A stretch of DNA of 36,438 nucleotides from an uncultured Methylococcaceae bacterium (GCA_903938485.1 CAJADF010000017.1:1-36438), one strand, 5' to 3'. Positions 18,149 to 27,452 are shown, counted from the first letter of the stretch. The notes: generated by a model not told the origin, from the sequence alone. Numbers and translations: made by a program.

Positions 18149-18894
18149 AACCATCAAATATATTATTAGGCGTTAACATTGACCATATTTGTACCATTAG
18201 ACAGGCACGTGGCACACGTTATCCTGACCCAGTACAAGCAGCTCTTATAGCAGAACAAGCCGGTGCTGATGGTATCACCGCACATTTACGTGAAGACCGT
18301 AGACATATTCAAGATAGAGATTTGTTCTTATTAAAAGAAACGCTTCAAACTCGTTTAAATATGGAAATGGCGGTAACCGATGAAATGATTGGCATCGCAC
18401 TTAAGGTGCTTCCCTATGCCTGTTGTTTAGTCCCAGAAAAACGTGAAGAATTAACGACGGAAGGTGGATTAGAAATTGCAGGCAATATCAGCCGCATGAA
18501 AGACGCCTGTTCGGCTTTAACAAGTGCTGGCATAGAGGTGTCTTTATTTATTGACCCGGATAAATTACAAATTGATGCAGCAGTGACAGCGGGCGCCCCT
18601 GTTATTGAACTTCATACAGGTTGTTATGCAGATGCAAGCACACCAGAAGAAAAAAACGTTGAACTTGTGCGCATTGTAGAGGCCGCCAAATATGCACACA
18701 GAGCAGGCTTACAAGTGAATGCAGGCCATGGCTTGAACTTTCATAATGTTGAAGATATTTGTGCCATTCACGAAATAGTCGAACTCAATATTGGGCACTC
18801 AATTATTGCTCAAGCATTATTTGTAGGCTTAGCTCAAGCCGTAAGTGACTTAAAATCTGTCATGAGACAAGCAAGATTCGCCTCATTAAAATAA
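18145..18894 (+). CDS. pdxJ: Pyridoxine 5'-phosphate synthase
   Basis: PdxJ condenses 1-deoxyxylulose 5-phosphate with 3-amino-2-oxopropyl phosphate to form pyridoxine 5'-phosphate, the last ring-forming step of DXP-dependent vitamin B6 synthesis. The 249-aa TIM barrel shows the family motifs [41 protein letters not shown] and NAGHGLNF. It is the last gene of the lepA string and runs into the oppositely oriented sigma-54 activator gene with only 5 bp between stops. The nearby island needs PLP for SgaA and GlyA, but the location is the usual one and need not reflect that. Confidence 0.97.
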   Translation: MKPSNILLGVNIDHICTIRQARGTRYPDPVQAALIAEQAGADGITAHLREDRRHIQDRDLFLLKETLQTRLNMEMAVTDEMIGIALKVLPYACCLVPEKREELTTEGGLEIAGNISRMKDACSALTSAGIEVSLFIDPDKLQIDAAVTAGAPVIELHTGCYADASTPEEKNVELVRIVEAAKYAHRAGLQVNAGHGLNFHNVEDICAIHEIVELNIGHSIIAQALFVGLAQAVSDLKSVMRQARFASLK

Positions 18895-18899
18895 TAAGA

Positions 18900-19862
18900 C
18901 TACTTCTCCGAACCCTTAAAACCGTGCTTTTGCATACGATATAACAAGGTATCTCGCGTTAGCCCCAATAGTTTAGCAGATTTACTTCGGTTACCTTGGG
19001 TACGATCCAAAGCTTGTTGAATAAGATCAACTTCTAGGCGCTCTAAATTTAGACCCTCATGCGGTAAGGTAAAGTTAGGGGGTATTGCAATACCCGCATT
19101 ACCCAATAGCTCAGCAGGTAAGTTATCAGGCTCTATGGTTCTACCTGCTAATAAAATACTGAGGCGTTCGCACAAATTGCGTAATTCTCTAATATTTCCA
19201 GGCCATGTATGTGACTTTAAAACGCTTAACGCTGGTTTACTGATGTTTGGCGGCTCAATACCATGAGTTTTAGCGACGATTGCCATAAAATGCTTAATGA
19301 GATGCTCAATATCTTCTAGCCGCTTTGCTAACGGCGGTAACTCCAAAGGCACAACATCTAAACGATAATATAAATCACGTCTAAACTCGCCGGCTTTTAC
19401 TTGCTGATTTAAATCGGCATTGGTTGCCGCTATAATTCGGACATTAACATGATAAGGTTTAGTATCACCGACCGCTAAACACTCACCTGACTCCAAAAAG
19501 CGTAATAACTTGGCCTGAATTGAGAGCGGTAAAGAGTTAATTTCATCAAGAAATACCGTGCCTCCATCTGCCGACTCAAATAAGCCGACTTTATTAGTCG
19601 CTGCGCCAGTGAAAGCACCTTTTTTATGCCCAAACAATTCAGACTCAATTAAGCTTTCTGATAAGGCTGCACAATTTAAACTAATAAATGGTTTATCGGC
19701 ACGTGTACTTTCTTTTTGAATAGCATTAGCAAATAATTCTTTACCAGTGCCTGTTTCACCTTTTATGAGCACAGTTACATCAGTCGCAGCCACCATTTTT
19801 GCGCTACGGATAATAGACTCTAAAGACGGCGAATGCCCAATAATAGTTTTAAAATGCCCCAT
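18900..19862 (-). CDS. Sigma-54-dependent activator lacking an N-terminal receiver domain
   Basis: This 320-aa enhancer-binding protein has an AAA+ central domain with Walker A GETGTGKE (35-42), the sigma-54 contact loop GAFTGA (82-87) and Walker B GTVFLDE (101-107). A Fis-type helix-turn-helix sits at the end (about 285-316, NRSKSAKLLGLTRDTLLYRM). The AAA+ domain begins within the first ten residues, so there is no receiver, GAF or PAS domain; activity must be set by expression, a partner or direct ligand binding. The ATG has no obvious ribosome binding site and lies 6 bp after the upstream TauE/SafE-like gene, which suggests coupled translation. Target genes are unknown. Confidence 0.9.
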   Translation of the reverse strand: MGHFKTIIGHSPSLESIIRSAKMVAATDVTVLIKGETGTGKELFANAIQKESTRADKPFISLNCAALSESLIESELFGHKKGAFTGAATNKVGLFESADGGTVFLDEINSLPLSIQAKLLRFLESGECLAVGDTKPYHVNVRIIAATNADLNQQVKAGEFRRDLYYRLDVVPLELPPLAKRLEDIEHLIKHFMAIVAKTHGIEPPNISKPALSVLKSHTWPGNIRELRNLCERLSILLAGRTIEPDNLPAELLGNAGIAIPPNFTLPHEGLNLERLEVDLIQQALDRTQGNRSKSAKLLGLTRDTLLYRMQKHGFKGSEK

Positions 19863-19868
19863 AATTTT

Positions 19869-20597
19869 TTAATGATGCATAGTATGATCGGTGATTACCA
19901 TTGGATTGAGCGATGGAAATGCCGCTAAGAACGCTAGCAAAACCATAAAAATACCTATCAACTGCTTAAAACGTTGCATCCGAGATAACTTAGTCAAAAC
20001 TTGTGTCATCACACCAATACCCATCACTGCGGGTAATGTTCCTAAACCGAATGCCAACATCGTGAAAGCACTCTTAGTGACATCACCAGAAGTTGCAGCA
20101 AGTGCTAAGGCAGAATAAACCAAACCACAAGGTAACCATCCCCAAACCATACCAAACAAATAAGCATGCGTATGATTTTTAACCGGAATGAGCTTACGAC
20201 CATAAGGCTCTATGGTTTTCCATATTGTAATACCGGCTTTTTCTATATAAGCGAATCTAGGAAACCACCCCGCAATATACACACCGGCCCCTGCCATGAT
20301 GACAGCCGAAATTAACTGCAATAAGCGATGTCCATGAATTTCTCCCAAAGGCATAGTCAAAAGGGTTTCAATAGTACCGACTAAAGCACCACCTAGAGCA
20401 TAACTAGTAATTCGACCAAGGTTGTAATTAAACACAAAAGGTAACAACAACTTTTTATTGTTTCTAATTTCAGGACTTAAACTGAGTGTTAAGGTACCTA
20501 TGATAGATCCACACATACCTATACAATGCAGACTACTAAATAAGCCCATTAAAAAAGCGACCCAATAGGATGAAGTAAAAGCAGGATCAAATAACAT
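19869..20597 (-). CDS. TauE/SafE (DsbD-2-like) membrane protein with Cys motifs
   Basis: This 242-aa integral membrane protein has about six hydrophobic segments. It belongs to the branch of the sulfite-exporter/cytochrome-biogenesis superfamily often found near cytochrome oxidase or copper-handling genes. Conserved cysteines lie in two membrane motifs: SSLHCIGMCG near residues 22-31 and WGWLPCGLVYSAL in the middle. Such paired Cys are typical of this branch and absent from the plain TauE protein at 9304. Roles proposed for relatives include electron or metal transfer for cytochrome assembly; the role here is not shown. It forms a two-gene unit with the sigma-54 activator downstream. Confidence 0.82.
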   Translation of the reverse strand: MLFDPAFTSSYWVAFLMGLFSSLHCIGMCGSIIGTLTLSLSPEIRNNKKLLLPFVFNYNLGRITSYALGGALVGTIETLLTMPLGEIHGHRLLQLISAVIMAGAGVYIAGWFPRFAYIEKAGITIWKTIEPYGRKLIPVKNHTHAYLFGMVWGWLPCGLVYSALALAATSGDVTKSAFTMLAFGLGTLPAVMGIGVMTQVLTKLSRMQRFKQLIGIFMVLLAFLAAFPSLNPMVITDHTMHH

Positions 20598-20669
20598 AGT
20601 GTATTTAAGTAATGAAGTTTAATAAATAAGATTTAATAATTATCCAATGTAAATCTTTATAGATTGCTA

Positions 20670-21386
20670 TTAAAACTGAGACAAAATCTGAGACTGAATC
20701 TTTTCAGCCATGGCTTTACGATCATCAGCATCACGAATCGGCCTACCGACTACTATATAATCAGCACCGTTTTGAAAAGCCATTTCAACACTAACCACGC
20801 GTTTTTGATCGTCATCTTCGCGATTATCCACTGGACGAATGCCCGGTGTAATCACCAATAATTTTTGACCTAGTTCTTCTCTGATCATCGAGACTTCTAA
20901 ACCCGATGAAACAATACCGTCACAACCAATTTGTAAGGCGCGTTTAGCACGCGATAACACTAAATCACGGACATCACATTTAAAGCCTAAATCATCTAAA
21001 TCACCCCGATCTAAACTGGTTAAAGCAGTCACAGCCAATACTTTAAGGTCACCTTTAGATTTAGCGGCAGCTTCCATAATGGCATCATTGCCATGTATCG
21101 TTGCTAAATCAACACCTTTGCTACTTAAAGCTTTAATGGCTCTACCCACAGTTTCAGGCACATCAAAGAACTTAAGATCAACAAATACTTTTTTATTCTG
21201 TTGCTTTAACCATTCAATAAAGCCGAAATAATCGCCTGACATGAATAACTCCATGCCGACTTTATAAAAAATCACCGAATCACCTAACTCTTCCACTAAC
21301 GCTTGTGCTTCTGGAATACTCGGAACATCCAACGCCATAATTAAACGTTCGCGGACAGGAATTGCTTTAGTTGATATCAATGTCAT
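20670..21386 (-). CDS. pyrF: Orotidine 5'-phosphate decarboxylase
   Basis: PyrF makes UMP from OMP, the last step of de novo pyrimidine synthesis. The 238-aa TIM barrel has the charged active-site network: K42 (FYKVGMELF) and D70-x-K72-x-x-D75 in VFVDLKFFDVPETV. The phosphate-binding segments TPGIRP and DYIVVGRPIRDA are at the C-terminal end. The residue before the last Asp is Phe where many PyrF proteins have His (DLKFHD); this is a spectator position. The ATG at 21386 gives the usual length for gammaproteobacterial PyrF. Confidence 0.96.
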   Translation of the reverse strand: MTLISTKAIPVRERLIMALDVPSIPEAQALVEELGDSVIFYKVGMELFMSGDYFGFIEWLKQQNKKVFVDLKFFDVPETVGRAIKALSSKGVDLATIHGNDAIMEAAAKSKGDLKVLAVTALTSLDRGDLDDLGFKCDVRDLVLSRAKRALQIGCDGIVSSGLEVSMIREELGQKLLVITPGIRPVDNREDDDQKRVVSVEMAFQNGADYIVVGRPIRDADDRKAMAEKIQSQILSQF

Positions 21387-21432
21387 AGGGTGGTTTAAAA
21401 TTTAGAATTATAGAAATTAAGTAGCCTAAAGC

Positions 21433-21834
21433 TTACTGTGTTTTTAAGCCTGCTTTATCCCAAGCATTAAGGCCGCCTTCCAAGTTGTATACTTTAGAAA
21501 ATCCGGCTGATTTTAACACATCACTCGCTTGAGCAGAGCGCCTTCCTGATCGGCACTGAGCAATAACAGGACTATCCTTGTATTGTTTTAGCTCAGTTAA
21601 GCGCTCAGACAACTGTCCTAAAGGGATATGAATAGCACCCGGTATATGTTGTTCTTTCCATTCAATATCTTCACGCACATCAAGTATGATTGCTTGCTGT
21701 TTATTAAATAATTGCTCAGCGACTACTGGTGAAATACCTTCAACAGATTGAGATTGAGTTTCAGCTTTTAAAAAGCTACTCATCGATACCATTATGATCA
21801 AGCTTACGAACCTAAGATATTTCAAGCGTTGCAT
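21433..21834 (-). CDS. Secreted single-domain rhodanese
   Basis: This 133-aa protein has an N-terminal signal peptide (about 1-24, SLIIMVSMSSFLKA), so it should act in the periplasm. One rhodanese domain follows, with LDVREDIEWKEQHIPGAIHIP and the active-site loop CRSGRR starting at C94. The catalytic cysteine is present, so sulfur transfer is plausible; the donor and acceptor are unknown. It is divergent from the AEC permease gene, and the spacer contains two inverted repeats. Confidence 0.88.
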   Translation of the reverse strand: MQRLKYLRFVSLIIMVSMSSFLKAETQSQSVEGISPVVAEQLFNKQQAIILDVREDIEWKEQHIPGAIHIPLGQLSERLTELKQYKDSPVIAQCRSGRRSAQASDVLKSAGFSKVYNLEGGLNAWDKAGLKTQ

Positions 21835-21864
21835 TATCTAACTCCTAGAATAATAAATTTACAA

Positions 21865-21877
21865 TGATTGGTAATCA
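21865..21877. promoter_or_regulatory. Short inverted repeat in the rhodanese/permease divergent spacer
   Basis: TGATT and AATCA form perfect 5-bp arms around GGT. It lies 13 bp from the larger hairpin at 21890, so the two may belong to one regulatory region. Short enough to be chance. Confidence 0.3.
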
Positions 21878-21889
21878 CAAACAAACAGA

Positions 21890-21917
21890 CCGGTAAATAT
21901 ATGATATATATTACCGG
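21890..21917. promoter_or_regulatory. 28-bp inverted repeat / hairpin between divergent genes
   Basis: CCGGTAA (21890-21896) and TTACCGG (21911-21917) are perfect 7-bp arms. The AT alternation between them can extend the stem to 12 bp with one bulged A and a GAT loop. Lying between two divergent genes with no T-tract, it is better explained as an operator or cruciform than as a terminator. Confidence 0.55.
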
Positions 21918-21964
21918 AACTCGATTTAAGAATGCACGTTATTAATACCTAATAAATTAAACAA

Positions 21965-22894
21965 ATGAATTCAACACTGTTGCAAATGTCAGTATTAATG
22001 GCTTGCGGTATCGGCTGGAAATTATTCAAACCCGCCAATTTAGGTGCCGAACAAACTCGCTTAATTCTTACTTCTGTTGTCTATTATTTATTTCTCCCTG
22101 CCATGGTCTTGGACGTTTTATGGAACTCAGACTTAGGCATCCATTCCATTAATTTTATGTTAATGGGAGTCAGTAGCATTTTAATATCGATGTTATGCAT
22201 GTGGATACTTGGCAAAACGCTTAAATTAGAGAACAAACGCTTAGGCGCCATCATTTTAGCAACGGTTCCTAATGTCACTTACCTGGGCTTACCCGTTTTG
22301 GAACAAACATTCGGCTATTGGGCTCGCTCAGTGGCGATACAAGTGGACTTATTTTCTGCGGCCCCTATCGTGTTTACTATAGGCATTATGGTGGCAAGAC
22401 ATTACGGTGAAAACACCCATGAAAACTCTAAATCTGTTTTATCCTTTTTAAATGCCCCACCTTTTTGGGCTGCCGCCTTAGCCATTATCTTAAATCTTAA
22501 TGGGGTCACAGCGCCAGAATGGTTTACAGCGGCTTTAAAGAAACTATCGGGTGCTGTGGTCCCTCTCATGTTATTTTCTTTAGGACTTGCGTTAAATTGG
22601 CAAGCCGTTACCCGTAAAAACATCCCTTATGTGATCCCCGTTATCATCATAAAAATGTGTTTATTACCTTTTGTTGCTATGACCTTAGCCACTTATTTAA
22701 CGATGGAAGGCCACTATAAAGCGGCAGCGGTATTAGATTTAGCGATGCCCAGCATGGTAGTTGGTGTGGTATTTTGTGATAGATACAAACTTGATAGTGC
22801 ACTCTATGCCATGACAGTCACCGTGACCACCGCAATGAGTTTATTTAGCCTACCTTTTTGGCATCACCTACTAGTCAATGAGTTTATAAAATGA
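21965..22894 (+). CDS. AEC-family transporter (auxin efflux carrier-like permease)
   Basis: This 309-aa integral membrane protein has about ten hydrophobic segments and the AEC/bile-acid-type fold pattern: an N-terminal LTSVVYYLFLPAMVL segment, PNVTYLGLPVLEQTFG in the middle and DLAMPSMVVGVVF near the end. Bacterial members export or import small organic acids such as malate or malonate, but the substrate is not deducible. Its last codons overlap the start of the CinA-like gene (ATGA), so both are co-translated. The start at 21965 has no strong ribosome binding site. Confidence 0.85.
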   Translation: MNSTLLQMSVLMACGIGWKLFKPANLGAEQTRLILTSVVYYLFLPAMVLDVLWNSDLGIHSINFMLMGVSSILISMLCMWILGKTLKLENKRLGAIILATVPNVTYLGLPVLEQTFGYWARSVAIQVDLFSAAPIVFTIGIMVARHYGENTHENSKSVLSFLNAPPFWAAALAIILNLNGVTAPEWFTAALKKLSGAVVPLMLFSLGLALNWQAVTRKNIPYVIPVIIIKMCLLPFVAMTLATYLTMEGHYKAAAVLDLAMPSMVVGVVFCDRYKLDSALYAMTVTVTTAMSLFSLPFWHHLLVNEFIK

Positions 22895-24105
22895 ATCCAA
22901 CGCTAGAGATATTCTCGCAAGGCGAAGAAATTGTCACCGGCCAAACGGTTGATACTAATGCCGCTTGGTTAGCACAAGAAGCCATTCATTGTGGTTTTAC
23001 AGTCACTCGCCATACTGCAGTCGGCGACAAATTAACTGATTTAATCAACTTACTCAACGACATTGCGGCAAGAGCCGATTGCTGTATTTGCACCGGGGGA
23101 TTGGGTCCAACTTCTGACGATTTAACCGCCGAAGCAGTGGCAAGCGCTTTTAACAGACCCTTAGAATTTGATGATATTGCTTTTGAGCAAATTAAAGAAT
23201 TCTTTGACCGTAGAAACCGGCCCATGCCTGAGGTTAATAAAAAACAAGCGCTATTACCCCAGACAGCAAAACGCATTGATAACACGTGGGGCACAGCACC
23301 AGGCTTTGCTTTACAGCACCAACGCTGTTGGTTTGTATTTTTACCAGGGGTGCCGTCAGAAATGAAAGGCTTATTTTTAGAACACGTTAAACCAGATTTA
23401 TTAACTCGCTTCACCTTACAGCCTCCTCATTTAGTCAGCCTAAAAACCTTAGGCTTGGGTGAATCTGCCATTCAAGAACTTATAAAAGACATAAAGATAC
23501 CTGACACTATTGAATTGGGCTTTAGAGCGGGCACAGATGATGTGCAAACAAAATTACTGTTTCCCTTTGATTACCCTAAGACTGATTTAGACAGTTTAGT
23601 CACTGAATTTAGCGAATGTTTAGGTGATTATGTATTTGCTATTGATGGTTTAGAGGAACCTACAGGTGATTTGGCTTTTGAAATTGATAAATTAATGACC
23701 GCTAAAAACCATACCTTAGCAATCATTGAAACTGCCAGTCATGGTTTATTAGCAGCAAAATGCGTTGGCTATGATTGGTTGATACAAGCAAGTTATGAGA
23801 AAAGTGTTGCGGTGTCTACCCAGAAATTAAATGCTGAAGAATTAATGGCTATAGCCAAAAATCTAGCTCTTAAGACTCAAGAAAATACAAGAGCAAGCGC
23901 AATTCTGGTTCAACTCTATACCGGCGATCCAGGGGCTTTAAGAGACAAAAATAAATCTATTCAGGTACTGAGTTTTTTGCTAATTGATAAAGCGTTTTAT
24001 CAAACCACTCATTTTATCCTTGGCCCCATAAGCCGCAAACAAAACCAAGCAACCTTATTAAGCCTTGATTTATTGAGACGATATTTACAAGATAAACTGA
24101 TTTGA
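22891..24105 (+). CDS. cinA: CinA-like protein with degenerate C-terminal deamidase domain
   Basis: This 404-aa protein has the full CinA length. The N-terminal MoCF/CinA domain (about 1-170) is well kept: EIFSQGEEIVTGQTVDTNAA, CTGGLGPTSDDLTAEAVA and FLPGVPSEM. This domain cleaves ADP-ribose-type pyrophosphates in characterised CinA proteins. The C-terminal region (about 255-404) aligns in position with the NMN-deamidase (PncC) domain, but the hallmark ESCTGG loop is replaced at 280-285 by Glu-Thr-Ala-Ser-His-Gly, and I cannot find the later conserved GPGG/TGIAGP-type segment. NMN deamidase activity is therefore doubtful. It is co-translated with the AEC permease. Confidence 0.85.
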   Translation: MNPTLEIFSQGEEIVTGQTVDTNAAWLAQEAIHCGFTVTRHTAVGDKLTDLINLLNDIAARADCCICTGGLGPTSDDLTAEAVASAFNRPLEFDDIAFEQIKEFFDRRNRPMPEVNKKQALLPQTAKRIDNTWGTAPGFALQHQRCWFVFLPGVPSEMKGLFLEHVKPDLLTRFTLQPPHLVSLKTLGLGESAIQELIKDIKIPDTIELGFRAGTDDVQTKLLFPFDYPKTDLDSLVTEFSECLGDYVFAIDGLEEPTGDLAFEIDKLMTAKNHTLAIIETASHGLLAAKCVGYDWLIQASYEKSVAVSTQKLNAEELMAIAKNLALKTQENTRASAILVQLYTGDPGALRDKNKSIQVLSFLLIDKAFYQTTHFILGPISRKQNQATLLSLDLLRRYLQDKLI

Positions 24106-24227
24106 ATTTAGTTGGTAATTTTTAAGCCACATACCCTCAAATTTACAATACGTTATGAATATAAAAATGTTTGATTCTTAGGATACATTTTGCGAGTTTG
24201 GATATATCTTAGAAGAACACAACACGT

Positions 24228-24260
24228 AGAGTGATCTTTAATAATCACTCTATTTATTTG
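24228..24260 (+). terminator. Probable terminator after cinA, in a convergent gap
   Basis: AGAGTGAT (24228-24235) and ATCACTCT (24244-24251) form a perfect 8-bp stem with an eight-base loop, followed by ATTTATTTG. It lies between the convergent cinA and mtkB genes. The rest of the 176-bp gap is featureless. Confidence 0.55.
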
Positions 24261-24281
24261 AATTATAAAGTTATTATTCGA

Positions 24282-25169
24282 CTACAAAGTCGCTAACACC
24301 GCAGCAACAGTTTCACCCATTGCTGATGGAGTTGGGCTAATATGAACACCCAATTCTCTTAAGATAGCTACTTTTTCTGCCGCGCCTTCACCCGCAGAAG
24401 AAATGATCGCACCGGCATGACCCATACGACGACCTTCGGGTGCAGTTAATCCGGCAATATAGGCAATTACTGGTTTTGTCATATGCTCTTTCGCATACAA
24501 GCCCGCCTCAACTTCTTGTGGACCACCGATCTCACCAATCATTAAAACTACTTTGGTTTCTGGATCATTCTCAAAGTGTTCTAAAATATCACGGTGTGAA
24601 CTACCATTGATAGGATCACCACCGATACCGACAGAAGTAGAAATACCAATGCCCAAACGTTTCATTTGGTCAGCTGCTTCATACCCTAAAGTTCCAGAAC
24701 GACCTACGATACCCACATTACCTTGTTTGTAAATATGACCCGGCATAATACCCAACATTGAACGACCAGGACTGATAGTACCCGCACAGTTAGGGCCGGT
24801 TAATATCATGCGTTCTTCAACAGGAAAACGACGCAAAAAGTTTTTTACCGTCATCATGTCTTGAGTAGGAATACCATCGGTAATCGCTACGCAATATTTA
24901 ATACCTGCATCAGCGGCTTCCATAATTGAGTCCGCAGCAAAAGCGGGGGGTACAAAAATAATACTTGCTTCAGCGCCGGCTTGGTTTACAGCTTCTTTAA
25001 CGGTGTTAAATACAGGTAAACCTAAGTGTGTTTGACCACCTTTACCTGGTGTGACACCACCCACTACTTTTGATCCGTAATTGATCATGTCTTGTGCATG
25101 AAAACTACCGATTTTACCAGTGAAGCCTTGCACAATAATACGGGTTGTTTCGTTAATAAAAATTGCCAT
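24282..25169 (-). CDS. mtkB: Malate-CoA ligase (malate thiokinase) subunit alpha, MtkB
   Basis: MtkAB activates malate to malyl-CoA with ATP in the serine cycle. This 295-aa subunit is homologous to succinyl-CoA synthetase alpha (SucD): a CoA-binding Rossmann half with [14 protein letters not shown] (13-26), [11 protein letters not shown] (125-135) and the phosphohistidine H251 in [12 protein letters not shown]. SucD paralogues are close, so identity rests on context: it follows mtkA with no gap (TAA then ATG) and mclA lies upstream in the same direction, the classic serine-cycle arrangement. GGAG lies eight bases before the ATG. Confidence 0.93.
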   Translation of the reverse strand: MAIFINETTRIIVQGFTGKIGSFHAQDMINYGSKVVGGVTPGKGGQTHLGLPVFNTVKEAVNQAGAEASIIFVPPAFAADSIMEAADAGIKYCVAITDGIPTQDMMTVKNFLRRFPVEERMILTGPNCAGTISPGRSMLGIMPGHIYKQGNVGIVGRSGTLGYEAADQMKRLGIGISTSVGIGGDPINGSSHRDILEHFENDPETKVVLMIGEIGGPQEVEAGLYAKEHMTKPVIAYIAGLTAPEGRRMGHAGAIISSAGEGAAEKVAILRELGVHISPTPSAMGETVAAVLATL

Positions 25170-26363
25170 TTAAATTTCTCCAGCCGCTTCTTTTGCTACT
25201 ACTTCGTTACGCGCTTGCACTGCTTTTTCTGCTGCTTCGGCTAAAGTTTCTGCAGTAATAATCGGTAAACCACTTTCTTTAATGATACGTTGACCTTCTT
25301 CTACGTTAGTACCTGATAAACGCACAATCAATGGCACTTTCATGTCAATTTTTCTAACCGCTTGCACAACACCCTCAGCAATCCAATCACAACGATTGAT
25401 ACCCGCAAAGATATTAACCAACATCGCTTTAACACCTTTATCCGCTAAAACTAAACGGAAGGCTTTTTCTGTACGTTCTGCAGAAGCTCCACCCCCAACG
25501 TCAAGAAAGTTAGCAGGCTCACCACCAGCCAGTTTAATCATGTCCATGGTTGCCATCGCTAATCCAGCGCCATTGATCATACAACCAATATCACCGTCTA
25601 AGCCCACATAGCTTAAGCCACGATCAGCCGCTGCCATTTCACGAGGATCTTCTTGCGTTTTATCACGTAATTCAGCAATCTTAAGCTGTCTGAATAGTGC
25701 GTTATCATCAAAGCCCATCTTAGCATCTAACGCTACAAGCTCATTGCTTGCTGTAACCACTAAGGGGTTAATCTCTAACATGCTGACATCTAATGCACGT
25801 AACGCTTTGTAACACCCTTTAATAGTTTTTACAGCGTGGCTCATCATTTCAGGGTCTAAACCTAATGCAAACGCCATCTCACGTGCTTGATAATCTTGTA
25901 AACCCACAGCAGGTTCTATATAAATTTTAGTAATCGCTTCAGGATTGGTTACAGCTAGTTCTTCGATATCCATACCACCTTGAGCAGAACCTACCATCAC
26001 AATACGCTCTGAACTACGATCAACTAAAAAGCAGAAATACAGTTCTTTAACAATATCGGTACCCGCTTCAACATACAAACGCGAACATACTTTACCCGCG
26101 GGGCCTGTTTGATGAGTGACTAGTCTTTTACCCAGTAAAGCATCCGCCGCTGCTTGCACTTCATCATGGGTTTTACAAATTTTAATACCACCCGCTTTAC
26201 CACGCGCACCTGAATGGATTTGCGCTTTAACCGCCCAAACATGACCGCCAATTTCCCTGGCACGTTGAACAGCATCCTCAGAACTATAAGCTAAACCACC
26301 CTCGGCGATTTTAAGACCATAACCACTTAAAATATCTTTCGCTTGATACTCATGAATATCCAC
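25170..26363 (-). CDS. mtkA: Malate-CoA ligase (malate thiokinase) subunit beta, MtkA
   Basis: This 397-aa subunit is homologous to SucC: an N-terminal ATP-grasp domain ([12 protein letters not shown]..., [11 protein letters not shown] at about 53-63) and a C-terminal ligase domain with a glycine-rich segment, [17 protein letters not shown]. With MtkB it forms malyl-CoA from malate, CoA and ATP. The start is a GTG behind GAGAG. It is the middle gene of mclA-mtkA-mtkB. In many methylotrophs a PEP carboxylase gene accompanies this set; none is here. Confidence 0.93.
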   Translation of the reverse strand: MDIHEYQAKDILSGYGLKIAEGGLAYSSEDAVQRAREIGGHVWAVKAQIHSGARGKAGGIKICKTHDEVQAAADALLGKRLVTHQTGPAGKVCSRLYVEAGTDIVKELYFCFLVDRSSERIVMVGSAQGGMDIEELAVTNPEAITKIYIEPAVGLQDYQAREMAFALGLDPEMMSHAVKTIKGCYKALRALDVSMLEINPLVVTASNELVALDAKMGFDDNALFRQLKIAELRDKTQEDPREMAAADRGLSYVGLDGDIGCMINGAGLAMATMDMIKLAGGEPANFLDVGGGASAERTEKAFRLVLADKGVKAMLVNIFAGINRCDWIAEGVVQAVRKIDMKVPLIVRLSGTNVEEGQRIIKESGLPIITAETLAEAAEKAVQARNEVVAKEAAGEI

Positions 26364-26410
26364 AGCATCTCTCTTATTTAAATATGTATTTAGATGAAAG
26401 GAACCAAAAC

Positions 26411-26430
26411 TTAAAACACTAATGTTTTAA
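26411..26430 (-). other. AT-rich hairpin in the mclA-mtkA spacer
   Basis: TTAAAAC and GTTTTAA form a perfect 7-bp stem around a six-base loop inside the 80-bp mclA-mtkA spacer. It is AT-rich and weak, and could modulate message stability or read-through. Confidence 0.3.
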
Positions 26431-26443
26431 ATCTTAGTACCTA

Positions 26444-27394
26444 CTATTTAGTTTTTGCAGCAATTGCCTCTGCGGCCTTAACCACATTATTAGCCATTTT
26501 TTCTGAGGCCGCATCAATCAAGCGACCATCTAAAGCGGCGGCGCCTTTACCTTGTGCAGCGGCCTCTTGCAAGGCGACTAAAATTCTTTTAGCTTTTTCA
26601 ACTTCTGCTGCTGGCGGAGTAAATACCTCATTCGCCAATTCAACTTGAGATGGATGAATAGCCCATTTACCTTCACAGCCTAATGCTGCCGCACGTTTGG
26701 CAGCTAATTTAAATCCCTCAGGATCTTTAAAGTCACCAAAGGGGCCGTCAATAGGACGCAAACCAAATGCACGACATGCCACTGTCATACGACTAATGGC
26801 CGCATGCCATTGATCACCCGGATAATCAGGATTTAAGCCACCGATATTTGTCGTTCTAGCACGGTTACTTGCCGCATAATCTGCTACGCCAAAATGTAAG
26901 GCTTCTAAACGACCCGAAGCACCATTACGCGCGATGTCTTCAACATTAGCCATACCTAATGCGGTTTCAATTAAGGCTTCGATACCGATTTTATTTTTTA
27001 AGCCTTGTTGCATTTCTAACTGATTCAACATGGCTTCAACCATATAAACATCAGAATAAACGCCAACCTTTGGAACTAAGATAGTGTCGATTTTTTCGCC
27101 AGCCTGCTCTACCAAGTCAACCACATCGCGCACCATGTATTGCGTATCCAGGCCATTAATACGAACCGATACAGTAACACCGTGACCTTTCCAATCTAAA
27201 TCATTGATCGCTTCAATGATATTTTTTCTAGCACGTAATTTGTCATCCGGAGCTACAGCGTCTTCAAGATCAAGAAAAATAAAATCAGCACCACTCTTCA
27301 TCGCCTTTTCAAACATCTCGGGACTTGAACCCGGAACGGCTAACTCACAACGCTGAACACGTTGAACTGACGCTGTATATAAAGTGTGACTCAT
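26444..27394 (-). CDS. mclA: Malyl-CoA lyase (serine cycle)
   Basis: MclA splits malyl-CoA into acetyl-CoA and glyoxylate, the last step of the serine cycle. The 316-aa length is close to Methylobacterium malyl-CoA lyase. CitE-family motifs are present: QRCELAVPGSSPEMFEKA (14-31), FIFLDLEDAV (38-47), SVRINGLD (76-83), and acidic metal-binding residues in IEALIE (138-143) and at D172 in HFGVADYAASNR. I start at ATG 27394 because AGGA lies eight bases upstream and the predicted promoter starts transcription just before it. An in-frame ATG at 27574 lies upstream of that promoter and adds 60 unrelated residues, so I rejected it. Confidence 0.95.
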   Translation of the reverse strand: MSHTLYTASVQRVQRCELAVPGSSPEMFEKAMKSGADFIFLDLEDAVAPDDKLRARKNIIEAINDLDWKGHGVTVSVRINGLDTQYMVRDVVDLVEQAGEKIDTILVPKVGVYSDVYMVEAMLNQLEMQQGLKNKIGIEALIETALGMANVEDIARNGASGRLEALHFGVADYAASNRARTTNIGGLNPDYPGDQWHAAISRMTVACRAFGLRPIDGPFGDFKDPEGFKLAAKRAAALGCEGKWAIHPSQVELANEVFTPPAAEVEKAKRILVALQEAAAQGKGAAALDGRLIDAASEKMANNVVKAAEAIAAKTK

Positions 27395-27452
27395 TGATAA
27401 ATTCCTAATTGCAGTAGTGTATGTATTATTGCGACAAACAAATAAATCGCCC

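Noticed and set aside
18900-19862. Truncated or frameshifted response regulator
   Set aside because: The upstream sequence encodes a complete membrane protein and no receiver-domain remnant is seen in any frame, so the short form is taken as natural.
22986-23414. 142-codon minus-strand frame within cinA
   Set aside because: It is a shadow of the conserved N-terminal CinA domain, with basic, low-complexity content and no family resemblance.
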